Shown here: positions 54,708-64,000 of the stretch, in pieces
How positions within the stretch are numbered: the stretch's first letter is position 1
Layout of the letters: the number at the start of each line of letters is the position of its first letter
Source: Dastarcus helophoroides
Taxonomy: Eukaryota > Arthropoda > Insecta > Coleoptera > Bothrideridae
Assembly (NCBI GenBank): GCA_028583605.1
Contig: CM053328.1
Location: 4,657,304 to 4,721,303 of the forward strand
DNA length: 64,000 nucleotides
Reading direction: 5' to 3'
Position numbers and translations under genes: made by a program
The notes under the pieces: model-generated
Told to the model about the DNA's origin: nothing
The model's database searches: none
The model's input: the letters and a program-made list of their open reading frames with translations, nothing else

Positions 54708-54926
54708 CTATCTCTGTTGAAGCAGGATTTTAAATTGCTTATCAACAGCATCATTAGTCGACGAATGCGCCAGCAGCAAATGCAGATGCTTCAAATGCTG
54801 CAATTTCCTCAAAATATCCTGTCGCCTCCTGATTGAACACAACCTCCACTCGCGCAGAGTTTTCTCAACAATATTCAACAACTGAATCCTGAGAGTGGAC
54901 AAGCAAATATCTTTCTCGTACGCAAA
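54708..54926 (-). CDS. TXNDC11-like exon, terminal
   Basis: The acceptor cattttag ends at 54927. It encodes FAYEKDICLSTLRIQLLN and a predicted helical region (REWRLCSIRRRQDILRKLQ, LKHLHLLL) ending KILLQQR with TAG at 54710-54708. A C-terminal helical segment after the thioredoxin fold is a known feature of the family. Confidence 0.82.
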   Translation of the reverse strand, partial: FAYEKDICLSTLRIQLLNIVEKTLREWRLCSIRRRQDILRKLQHLKHLHLLLAHSSTNDAVDKQFKILLQQR

Positions 54927-57900
54927 CTAAAATGAACACCTAGTGAAATATGGTGTGTAGACAAAAGTTCTAATCTAGTGTGCTGCTGTCATGTTTATGG
55001 TCCAGTGTTAGCAAATATTTATCAAAACATTGTGGAATTTTTAATTTCTGTTACTTTATCGGTTAATAAAGTTAAATAGTTATGAATGTTCATGTACGTT
55101 CCTTACTTGATTGACAGACAGGTGAACTTTAAAAAATTATTTTATTGATTTAATATTACAATGGAAGAAAAATCTTTTATTGTGGAATCTTCCGAAAAGC
55201 CAAAAAAAACAATCGTGAATGGATCTCTTCCATTCTTGATTCTACTGCAGAGTTAGGTCAAGATTAAATGTCAATTTGGTGAGTACGAATCAAGTAAGGA
55301 ACATACGTGAAAAGGTCAAAAAGCAAGTACACCAGATTGGAAAACTTTTCGTACATTCTGACATAATCCAATACATAAATCCCAAACTCACCTTCTGCTG
55401 TTTACAGATGGACCACATCGAGGATAGTTTGGATGTGGGCTCCAAGTTTGACAAAATGAAACCGACCAGATTTGGCACAGTTATGGGCAGGTCTTTGGGA
55501 AAGACTCTGCTTTCGGATTTTCTAAACGATGGCACGAAGAGAATGGTCGGGTAGCTTTCCATCGTGAATTCCCAAGGTAGCAAATTCAGGTCCCCATCGA
55601 TCCTGGTGAATAACAAGTTTCTGACTGATTTCAGGGTCTTTGCGACCGTTAAAAAATTGGAAGCTATACCGTTGCAGAAAGCGCATTGTTTGGAATAGTA
55701 GAAGACTAAAACAGACTGTGAGGGGGTATTAGGGGCGGCGCGAACGGATGTATAAATTGGTGGCTAACCTTGTGTGGAATCATAATCGTAGGTAAAAATG
55801 TATTTGAATCAAGCTCTTGAATGCAAAAGATATTTTTGTCTTTGGTACAATTCAAGTTGCCATAAGAAGTGAGTATTATGGGATAAAACACCGCTGGTGG
55901 AATTTAAGGCACGTGATAATGCATTTTGACTAAAATTATATATAAATTTCCTCAATGTTATCTCATTAAGTGGTTGATTTAGAATGTAATGGGATTCCAT
56001 CTGAAAAAGAGCATCATATTAGTAAATTTCACTTCTTTATATTCGCTTTCGTTGGATGCATGCAGGGCCGCGCCAGCGAGGGTCCAAGGGACTCGCACGA
56101 GACGGCAATTAGAGCCGAACCTGTATTTTGTAAAATTTTTAGAAATAATATACAAAAACAGTAAAGAACTTCAACCTGTTTTTCGCTTTATTCTAATTTG
56201 TTTGCAATTTTAACCTTAATGTTACAAAGAAAGGTGCTGAATCTAAAAATTTGGACTTTTTTCGGAAAATTTGACTTTTAAAAATTTCGACTCTTCAAAA
56301 TATCAACTTTTTTGGAAATTTAGACTCTTGAAAATTTCTCAAAATACCGACTTTTAAAAGAAAACGTCCTTTTATTAAATTTTTGATTTTTTTTAAGAGT
56401 TCGACTTCAAAATACGACTTTTTCTTGAAACTTTGATTTTATTTTGAAAATTTGGATTTTTTGAACTGCTCTTTTTTGTTAATTTTGCGATTTTTTTAAA
56501 TTGTGTTATTTTAAACATCAGAACACTAGGGATGTCGATCTGAGATTGATTAATCGAAAAATAGGTTTTTTCAAGTCTCAAGGTTGATTTTTTAGATCGA
56601 TCTCGAATATGAGATCGACCTAATGAACGATTCAAAAATTCTAGAAATCGGATCGATTTACCTTAGATACAGATCACTGTAAATTTAATAACAATTTTTT
56701 TAAATTTTTCATGCAAGTGCATTTATGTCGTTAAGTTATTATCCACTTCCTATCTACTAGTAATAGCTGCGTTAATAAGCCAACAGATGGCAGCAATTAG
56801 CGTTTCTTTTCATTCATTAGGTCGGTGACTGAATAGGAAAGATAACTGTGGCGCAGTATTGCCATATAATTAAAGGTACAATTTCATACATACGCTTATA
56901 TCTTCAAAAATTGAAATACAGAACTTGTCCCCTGAAACCAGTTTCTCTCTGAAGATGACAGCTTGGCTGTCGAAACGTGTTAGAGCAATCTTTGTTGTGT
57001 TTTTTAATCTTTCTCGGTTTCAGGGAACAAGTTCTGTATTTCGATTTTCTCTCGAAATGTCTTTTTTTCTCAAAATTTCGACTTTTTTTTCAAAATTTTG
57101 ACTGTTTTCTCAAATTTCGATTTTTTTCTCGAAATTTCGACCTTTTTCTGGAAACTTCGTTTTTTTCTCAAACTTCGACTTTTTTCTCGAAATTCCGACT
57201 TTTCTCGCAAATGTCGATTTTTGTCTCAAAATTTCGACTTTTTTCTCGAAATTTCGACTTTTTTTTCGCGAAATTTCGACTTTTTTCTCGAAATCTCGAC
57301 TATTTTCTCAAACTTCGATTTATTTCTCGAAATATTTCGAAATTTCGAATTTTCTTTCCAAATTTCGACTTTAAGCTTAAAATTTCGACTTTTTTTCTCG
57401 AAATTTCGATTTTTCTCGCAAATTGCGATTTTTTTCGAAATTTCAAATTTTTTCTGAAAATTTCTTTTTTTTCCACGAAATTTCGACTTTTTTCTCGAAA
57501 CTTCGGTCTTTTTCCCGAAATTTCGTTTTTTTTTTCAAATTTCAACTTTTTTCTCGAAATTTTGACCTTAATATCGACATTTCGATATTTTTTTCAAAAT
57601 TTCGACTTTAAACAAAAAATGTCGACTCTTTTCCTGAAATTTCGACTTTTTTCTCGAAATATTTCGAAATTTCGACTTTTTTCTCAAATTTCGATTTTTT
57701 TCTCGAAATTTCGACCTTTTTCTGGAAACTTCGTTTTTTTTCTCAAACTTCGCCTTTTTTCTCGAAATTCTGACTTTTCTCGCAAATTTCGATTTTTGTC
57801 TCAAAATTTCGACTTTTTTCTCGAAATTTCGACTTTTTTTTCGCGAAATTTCGTCTTTTTTCTCGAAATCTCGACTATTTTCTCATATTTCGATTTTTTT

Positions 57901-60900
57901 CTCGAAATATTTCGAAATTTCGACTTAACTCAAAATTTCGACTTTTTTCTCGAAATTTCGATTTTTCTCGCAAATTGCGATTTTTTTTCGAAATTTCAAA
58001 TTTTTTCTGAAAATTTCTTCTTTCTTCCACGAAATTTCGACTTTTTTCTCGAAATTTCGGTCTTTTTCCCGAAATTTCGTTTTTTTTCAAATTTCAACTT
58101 TTTTCTCGAAATTTTGACCTTAATATAGACATTTCGATATTTTTTTCAAAATTTCGACTTTAAACAAAAAATGTCGACTCTTTTCCTGAAATTTCGACTT
58201 TTTTCTCGAAATATTTCGATATTTCGACTTTTTTCTCGAAATATTTAGAAATTTCGACTTTTTTCTCAAATTTCGATTTTTTCTCGAAATTTCGACCTTT
58301 TTCTGGAAATTTCGTTTTTTTCTCTCAAACTTCGACTTTTTTCTCAAATTTCGATTTTTCCTGAAATTTCGACTTTTTTCTCGAAATATTTCGAAATTTC
58401 GACTTTTTTCTCGAAATTTCGACTTTTTTTCGCGAAATTTCGACTATTTTCTCAAATTTCGATTTTTTCTCGAAATATTTCGAAATTTCAACTTTTCTTT
58501 CAAAATTTCGACTTTTTTTCTCGCAAATTGCGTTTTTTTTTCGAAATTTCGACTTTTTTCTGAACATTTCGACTTTTTTTCGCGAAATTTCGACTTTTTT
58601 CTCAAATTTCGACTGTTTCTCGAAATTTCGACCTTTTTCTCGAAATTTCGTGTTTTTTTTTTTCAAATTTCAACTTTTTCCTCGAAATTTTGACCTTAAT
58701 ATCGACATTTCGATATTTTTCTCAAAATTTCGACTTCAAACTCAAAATTTTGACTTTTTTTTCTGGAAATTTCGACTTTTCTCGCAAATTGCAATTTTTT
58801 TCTCGAAATTTCGACTCATTTCTTGAAATTTCGTCTTTTTTTTTCTCGAAATTTCGATTTTTTTCTCGAAATTCCGACTTTTTTCTGAACATTTCGACTT
58901 TTTTCGCGAAATTTCGACTTCAAACTCAAAATTTCGATTTTTTTTTCTGGAAATTTCGACTTTTCTCGCAAATTGCAATTTTTTTTTCGAAATTTCGTTT
59001 TTTTTTCAAATTTCAACTTTTTTCTCGATCTTTTGACCTTAATAACGACATTTCGATATTTTTCTCAAAATTTCGACTTCAAACTCAAAATTTCGACTTT
59101 TCTCGCAAACTGCAATTTTTTTCTCGAAATTTCGACTCTTTTCTTGAAATTTCGTCTTTTTTTTCTCGCAAATTGCGATTTTTTTTTCGAAATTTCGACT
59201 TTTTTCTGAACATTTCGACTTATTTTCGCGAATTTCGACTTTTTTCTCAAATTTCGATTGTTTCTCGAAATTTCGACCCTTTTCTCGAAATTTTGACTTT
59301 AATATCGACATTTCGATATTTTTCTCAAAATTTCGACTTCAAACTAAAAATTTCGACTTTTTTTTCTGGAAATTTCGACTTTTCTCGCAAATTGCAATTT
59401 TTTTCTCGAAATTTCGACTCTTTTCTTGAAATTTCGTCTTTTTTTTCTCGAAATTTCGATTTTTTTCTCGAAATTCCGACTTTTTTCTCAAATTTCGAAA
59501 TTTCGGCTTTTTTCTCAAATTTCGATTTTTACTCGAAATTTCGACCTTTTTCTGGAAACTTCGACTTTTTTCTCGAAATTTCGACTTTTCTCGCAAATTT
59601 CGATTTTTGTCTCAAAATTACGACTTTTTTCCCGAAATTTACGACTTTTTTGCGCGAAATTTCGACCTTTTTCCCTAAATTTCATTTTTTTTTTCCAATT
59701 TCAAATTTTTTCTCGAAATTTTGACCTTAATATCGACATTTCGATATTTTTCTCAAAATCTCGACTTTTTCTCGAAATTTAGACTCTTTTCTTGAAATTT
59801 CGACTTTTTTTCTTGAAATTTCAATTTTTCTCTCTCGAAATCTCGACTCTTTTCTCAAATTTCGACTTTTTTCTCGAAATATTTCGAGATTTCGACTTTT
59901 TTCTTAAAATTTCGACGTTTTTCTCAAATTTCGACTTTCTTCTCGAAATTTTGACTAATATCAAAATTTTGAGATGCTTCTCGAAATGTCGACTTTAAAC
60001 TCAAAATTTCGATTTTTTCTTAAATTTCGACTGTTTTCTCAAAATTCGACTTTCTTCTCGAAATTTTGACTTTAATATCGAAATTTTGAGATTTTTCTCG
60101 AAATGTCGACTTTAAACTCAAAATTTCGATTTTTTTTTCACAAAATTTCGATTTTTTCTTAAATTTCGACTTTTTTTCTGGAATTTGGACTTTTTTCTGG
60201 AAATTTCGACTTTTCTGAAATGTTGCAAAGGCGTAGAAAGAACATCGATTAAAAAAATGTTATTTTTAGACATTTCAACTTTTTTTCTCAAATTTCGATT
60301 TTAAGCTCGCAATTTCGACTTTCTTTTCGAAATTTTGACTTTTTTCTCACATTTCCAATTTTTTTCTCAAAACTTCAACTTTTTTCTCAAAATTTTGACT
60401 TTTTTCTCAAATTTCGATTTTTTTTTTTTTCGAGAAATTTCGACCTTCTGGAAATTTCGTTTTTTTTTTCTCAAATTTCGACTTTTTTCTCGAAATTTTG
60501 ACCTGAATATGGACATTTGGACATTTTTCACAAAATTTCGACCTTTTCCTCGAAATTTCGAATTTTTTTTCGAGAAATTTCGACTTTTTTCTCGAAATCT
60601 CGATTGTTTCTCGAAATCTTGACGTTTTGCTCAAATTTAGACTTTTTTCTCGAAATTTTGACGCTAATATCGAAATTTCGACTTTATACTCAAAATTTCG
60701 ACATTTTTTTCTCAAAATTTCGACTTTTTTCTTAAATTTCGAATTTTTTGGAAATTTCGCATTTTTTTCTGGAAATTGCTATTTTTTCGAAATATCACAA
60801 AGGCGTAGAAAGGAGATCGATTAAAAAAAATGTTATTTTTAGAAATTTCCATTTTTTTCTCAAATTTCAATTTTAAGCTCGAAATTTCGACTTTTTTCTG

Positions 60901-63900
60901 AAATTTTTACATTTTTCTCAAGTTTCGACTTTTTTTCTCAAACTTTCGTCTCTTTTCTCGAAATTACGACCTTTTTAATCGAAATTTTGGTTTTTTTCGA
61001 AGTTTTATTTTTTCAATGCAATTTGATTTGATTTCCGAATTTGAGTTTTACTCGAAATTTTGACTCGAAAAATTCAACTTTTTTAAAAAGAACTTTTTGA
61101 GAATTCTGGTTTTTCAAAATTGGGCTCCTTTTCTGAAAATTTTGACTCCAAAATTCGACTATTTTCGAAAGAATTTCGCCTTCAGAAAAAAACGTTTTAA
61201 TTCCACCTTTGTTGCAATTTCGAATTTTTAAATTTTGATTTTTTTTCAAAATTTCGACATCTTTTCAACATTTCGATTTTTCTCGACCTTTGCAATTTCG
61301 GTTTTTTTGAAGTTTAACTTTTTTGAATATATACTTTTTCAAAATGTTGATCTTTGCAAAAATATGGACTTTCTTTTATTTAGACTTACGATTTTTTTCT
61401 GGAAATATTTACTTTTTTTCCGAAAATTTTAACGTTAACGGCTTTTCCGAAAATTTACACTTTTTGAGAACGTCGACGTTTTTAAAAATTAAGATATTAA
61501 TATTATTTTTAAAAAAGGAGGCTTACTCACACAACATTTTTTCCACTAAAAATGACCCGCTAACACAAAAAGGTTCAAGGATTTCTTATTTTGAATTAAT
61601 TTTATATTTCGCAGCAATTGTTTTTACTAATTCTTGATATTTCGAATATTTTATCAAAATTCCGAATTCAAATCCTAATTTTTTTCCTTCAAACTTGCTT
61701 TGAGAAATTGTTTATAAAATCCGATTTGTTCTAGGAAAGTACCATGATTCTGAAAATTTCGAAGAAAAGTTAGAATGGTCAGATTAAATTCAAAATTTGA
61801 AATAAATTTTAAGCAGCACGAGCAAAACTTTTAAATGTATGTACATAAAAAAAATTCCAAATTTGGAACATAAAGCTGAAATTTTAGGTAAACATAAATG
61901 TTTTGAGCGAGCAATTATGATGAATCGAAAATTTAAGAACAACTTACAAAATATTTAAGCTTAAACTCGGAATTTTGACAAAAATTCGATTCTTTGAGAT
62001 TAAAGATGAAATTTTGGAAAAAAAAAACAGTAATTTTGACAAAAAAATTGGAAACCGAAATTTCGTGATCAAAAATAAATATTTTAGGAAAATAGTGCCT
62101 ATTTAAAATTCCTAATTAATAAAATGTATTAACAATAAATACAACAATAAATATTAAAAAATCGACATCATGAAATGAATGCATTTCATACCTACAGAGA
62201 ATACTTTTGAAGCTTACAAATTCTTGTCCCTTGAAATCAAGAAAGATTAAAAAACAAAAAATAGTTGCTCTTTTGTGTTTTTTAATCTTTGTTGGTTTCA
62301 GGGGACAAGATTTGTATATCAATTTGTGAAGATAATCAAGGACTAATCTGTTCCACTAAAAAAAAAAAATACTTTTGAGTAAAATGCTTATATTTTATAG
62401 AAGTCTTGTACCCCAGTGGCAGGTTTGGCGCAGTCCTAGATGCATGTCAGAATTATGACAAATATAAAACTAGAATCCTGAAAAGAAGTATTTGGTCAAC
62501 TTACTCTATCGTCAAGAATTACTGCAGTGCTTCTGTGATCGAAGCGTTTTAAATCGACACCAAGTTTTTCAGCAAAGTGGTAATATTGCAAACTATCCAT
62601 GGCGATTAATGACAGACTTTTGTTACCTTTACAAGCCAAACCTTTGATTTCGTAGTTCGTTCCTGATTGCAGATGACTCGAGAAGAAACTATTATCCATA
62701 AATTTACTAGATTCTTTGAATATTTTACAATTTTCTTCCCAGTGGTATTGCTTTAGGTATTTACTGTTATATTTATCATTAGATTCTGCAACAAATATTA
62801 AATAATTTATTCATATACATATTACCATGCTTTACTAGTACAAGACAGTTGTAAAAACACTTTTTCATACGATGAACATAAATTCTAAAATAACTTTAAC
62901 TTCAATCCTATATTTTAAACAAAGCAAATCACTGATCCAATATTTTATTGATTTAATCTGAACGAGGCGAGTTTCTCTTTTTACTAATTCTACCACGGGG
63001 CACAATAAGCGAAAGCTTCAGTGCTGCAAGGATAACCGACCTCATAGGAATAATAATAGTAATAATTCTATCACGTAATATGTCACTGGCCCTAAAATAA
63101 GTAGAAAACTGACGTAAATCATATTAAAATCGTTGGGTGCATGCAAATGAATAAAACCAACAAAAGTGGCGATAAAATGATACTTTGCCAAAACTATATC
63201 TGTGCAAGTTGTTCAAAAAGGTGGCAAAAAAGCTTTCAAGAAAACACATCATCTTGCATTATGAAAACGCCACATCATATTTACCAACTGAAACGTTGAT
63301 TTTTAAATGCATCTGACGTACATCCCAGATATTCATCATATAGCCCCGACTTTTCACCTTGCCAAGTTTTCTTACTTTCTCGAATTAAATATAAACTTTT
63401 AAGGTTAACGTTTAACACACCTAAAGCTCTTAATCATATGAACAGATAACATCGCTGTGAACAAACGTTTGACAACTGGTTTAGTCAAATGTATATCACG
63501 AGTGGTATTTTAAGAAGCAGTTAGTACCATTAGTAAGTACTGAATATTTAAAGATTATTAGTGCATCCCCCATTTTAAGTATCACATTGGTCTTAAATAA
63601 TAATACCTGTTATCATCGATGTTGCATATCTATCAGAACTTGAACAGTACGACACTGTGCTTTCAAACGATCTTCCAAAGCTATCACATTGGCTCAGTGT
63701 AGGTCTTCTGCTCTTAAAAGAGCAATAGGATAAATTATACAGATTATCTACACTTAATTCGTGCGTGACTTGGAATAGACGAATGCTGACATCTCTCCAC
63801 AATTTCCAAATATTTGTGATAGTTTGCTAAATTCAGACAAAATAAGCAATTACGCATCTTTATATAGCTATTTATCTTACCAACTCTCTGCTCTCTTATT

Positions 63901-63968
63901 TCATTTTGAATAGTGTCAGTCACCGTCGATTCATCACAGTTGTAATATTCATAACCAATTTCCCTAAA
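54708..63968 (-). CDS. TXNDC11-like thioredoxin-domain protein, 3' part of gene
   Basis: Seven exons encode the last 417 residues; earlier exons lie beyond the window edge. TXNDC11 is an ER-membrane thioredoxin-fold protein known in animals as a partner in dual oxidase folding. Signatures: KGNKSLSLIAMDSLQYYHFA and HYILNQPLNEITLRKFI (middle region), then the C-terminal thioredoxin domain with the redox motif YYSKQCAFCNG, LPWEFTMESYPTILFVP and DLPITVPNLVGFILSN, and a helical, Leu/Arg-rich tail. All junctions are GT-AG and phases agree (88+186+281+109+47+324+219 bases). A 6.5-kb intron (56001-62504) is filled with minisatellite. Identification is from memory of family motifs. Confidence 0.83.
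55392..55715 (-). CDS. TXNDC11-like exon with the CxxC thioredoxin motif
   Basis: The acceptor ccctcacag ends at 55716 and the donor GTGAGT starts at 55391. It encodes SVLVFYYSKQCAFCNG (CAFC redox site), then FTRIDGDLNLLPWEF and the cis-Pro-type loop SYPTILFVP. 324 bases, phase 0 at both ends. Confidence 0.9.
55769..55815 (-). CDS. TXNDC11-like small exon
   Basis: Encodes ELDSNTFLPTIMIPHK before donor GTTAGC at 55768. It is joined to the next upstream exon by a 76-bp intron (55816-55891, GTGTTT to TTCAAG). Without that intron the frame would shift by one; alternatively a one-base indel would keep the reading CTKDKNIFCIQELDSNTF. Confidence 0.65.
55892..56000 (-). CDS. TXNDC11-like exon
   Basis: The acceptor ctttttcag ends at 56001. 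It encodes MESHYILNQPLNEITLRKF to RALNSTS. The upstream exon ends in phase 0, matching. The 6.5-kb repeat-filled intron lies just upstream. Confidence 0.8.
56230..56640. repeat. Satellite-type AT-rich sequence
   Basis: Words such as aaaatttcgac and ttttggaaattt recur without clear period. At about 56525-56640 short inverted words around agatcgat occur. No gene. Confidence 0.45.
56911..57045. mobile_element. Inverted-repeat element with hammerhead-like core
   Basis: Arms ttgaaatacagaacttgtcc cctgaaacc (56911-56939) and its near-complement (57016-57045) enclose the core. Same family as 5345-5510, 5890-6045 and 62206-62370. It lies in the large TXNDC11-like intron, at the left edge of the minisatellite. 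Confidence 0.75.
56945..56985 (+). ncRNA. Hammerhead-like core in inverted-repeat element
   Basis: Stem I CTCT (56945-56948) with AGAG (56982-56985), CTGAAGA (56949-56955), stem II GACAGC/GCTGTC, GAAA (56972-56975), CGTG where a palindrome CGCG is seen in the 5.4-kb copy, and UU (56980-56981) as the cleavage site. Core complete, stem III slightly altered. Confidence 0.65.
57045..61000. repeat. Minisatellite with palindromic core TCGAAATTTCGA
   Basis: About 20-22-bp units of the type ttttttctcgaaatttcgac fill nearly 4 kb. Longer units overlie this: a ~570-bp block from ctcgaaatttcgactttttt to aatatcgacatttcgat recurs (57570, 58120, 58700, 59030, 59310, 59730). TCGAAATTTCGA is its own complement. 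The 383- and 344-codon open frames (56977-58128, 58690-59724) are made wholly of F/S/R/N/L repeats from this satellite and are not genes. Confidence 0.9.
61001..62180. other. AT-rich intronic sequence grading out of the minisatellite
   Basis: Scattered aaatttcgac words fade out by about 61500. After that no repeat or coding signal was seen. Confidence 0.45.
62206..62370. mobile_element. Decayed member of the hammerhead inverted-repeat family
   Basis: Arms aagattaaaaaacaaaaa and tgtgttttttaatcttt, then ggtttcaggggacaagattt on the right and aaattcttgtcccttgaaat on the left. The catalytic core between the arms has been lost, leaving about 15 bp of loop. Confidence 0.6.
62505..62785 (-). CDS. 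TXNDC11-like exon
   Basis: The acceptor tgttgcag ends at 62786 and the donor GTAAGT starts at 62504. It encodes SNDKYNSKYLKQYHWEEN, then KGLACKGNKSLSLIAMD-like sequence (GLACKGNKSLSLIAMDSLQ) and DHRSTAVILDDR. Two bases of a split codon at entry, phase 0 at exit. Confidence 0.85.
62786..63606. other. Intron, nothing recognised
   Basis: AT-rich intron of the TXNDC11-like gene, without coding signal or clear repeat. Confidence 0.5.
63607..63792 (-). CDS. TXNDC11-like exon
   Basis: Encodes VSIRLFQVTHELSVDNLYN, then a Ser/Cys/Arg-rich part ending RYATSMITG before donor GTATTA at 63606. The 5' boundary (acceptor gagag at 63793) was chosen because it alone gives the right phase; the better-looking tttag acceptor upstream (near 63831) would break frame with the next exon. 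The start is therefore uncertain. Confidence 0.65.
63881..63968 (-). CDS. TXNDC11-like exon, most 5' in window
   Basis: The acceptor ttttttcag ends at 63969 and the donor GTAAGA starts at 63880. It encodes FREIGYEYYNCDESTVTDTI to REQRV plus one base. The gene continues to the right of the window. Confidence 0.75.
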
Positions 63969-64000
63969 CTGAAAAAACAAGAAATAAAAATAGGAGCGAA

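Noticed and set aside
56977..58128. 383-codon plus-strand open frame
   Set aside because: Composed of repeating F/S/R/N/L/E/I words produced by the tcgaaatttcgac minisatellite; several other frames on both strands are open for the same reason.
58690..59724. 344-codon plus-strand open frame
   Set aside because: Same minisatellite read-through; no domain, start context or splice signals.
62206..62370. Active hammerhead in this inverted repeat
   Set aside because: Arms are clear but the CTGAAGA, stem II and GAAA core seen in the sister copies is absent.

Overview
The window is eukaryotic nuclear DNA, very AT-rich and crowded with mobile elements. It looks like an insect genome. The evidence is two spliced host genes with 52-53 bp mini-introns, (CCTAA)n repeats of the insect telomere type, and a mix of Penelope-like, Ty3/gypsy, several non-LTR, hAT, Tigger and Tc/mariner-type elements. 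I cannot name the order from the sequence.

Two host genes are visible, both on the minus strand. (1) An SLC17-type major facilitator transporter (sialin / 'putative inorganic phosphate cotransporter' group) has coding exons at 4022-4237, 4289-4532, 4609-4888, 4941-5246, 11168-11404 and 11458-11678. It has two candidate first exons, 26683-26707 and 27417-27423, each with its own TATA box. Splice phases are consistent throughout, but exon 6 carries a 2-base frame disruption. (2) The 3' part of a thioredoxin-domain protein resembling TXNDC11 has exons between 54708 and 63968, and its 5' part lies beyond the right edge. Both genes have long introns filled with repeats.

Layout. 1-1640: 180-bp satellite. 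1640-4000: small inverted-repeat elements and hammerhead-like repeats. 4022-27423: SLC17 gene. Its introns hold a 525-bp-period satellite (6290-10420), a pentamer array containing telomere-type repeats (10421-11106), a solo LTR, a palindromic hammerhead-bearing element split by satellite (13223-15811), a 3.9-kb hAT-type element filled with satellite-like DNA (18788-22712, perfect 8-bp target duplication), a Tigger element (22827-25212) and a non-LTR RNase H fragment. 27728-38175: a Penelope-like element broken by tandem amplification, a nested hAT element and a mariner-type fragment, ending in two tandem pLTRs, each with a hammerhead motif. 38280-41785: two non-LTR fragments. 42340-47549: an internally inverted Ty3/gypsy element. 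49160-53521: an almost complete two-ORF non-LTR element with a 5-bp target duplication. 54708-63968: TXNDC11-like gene, with a palindromic minisatellite in its 6.5-kb intron.

The most notable signal is a set of hammerhead-ribozyme-like cores (CUGANGA, stem II, GAAA, short palindromic stem III, cleavage UH) in at least three unrelated repeat families. The best is a 43-nt motif at 13277-13319 (minus) with every expected core element. Most long open frames in the AT-rich regions are satellite translated by chance, not genes. All calls come from reading the sequence; no database search was run.
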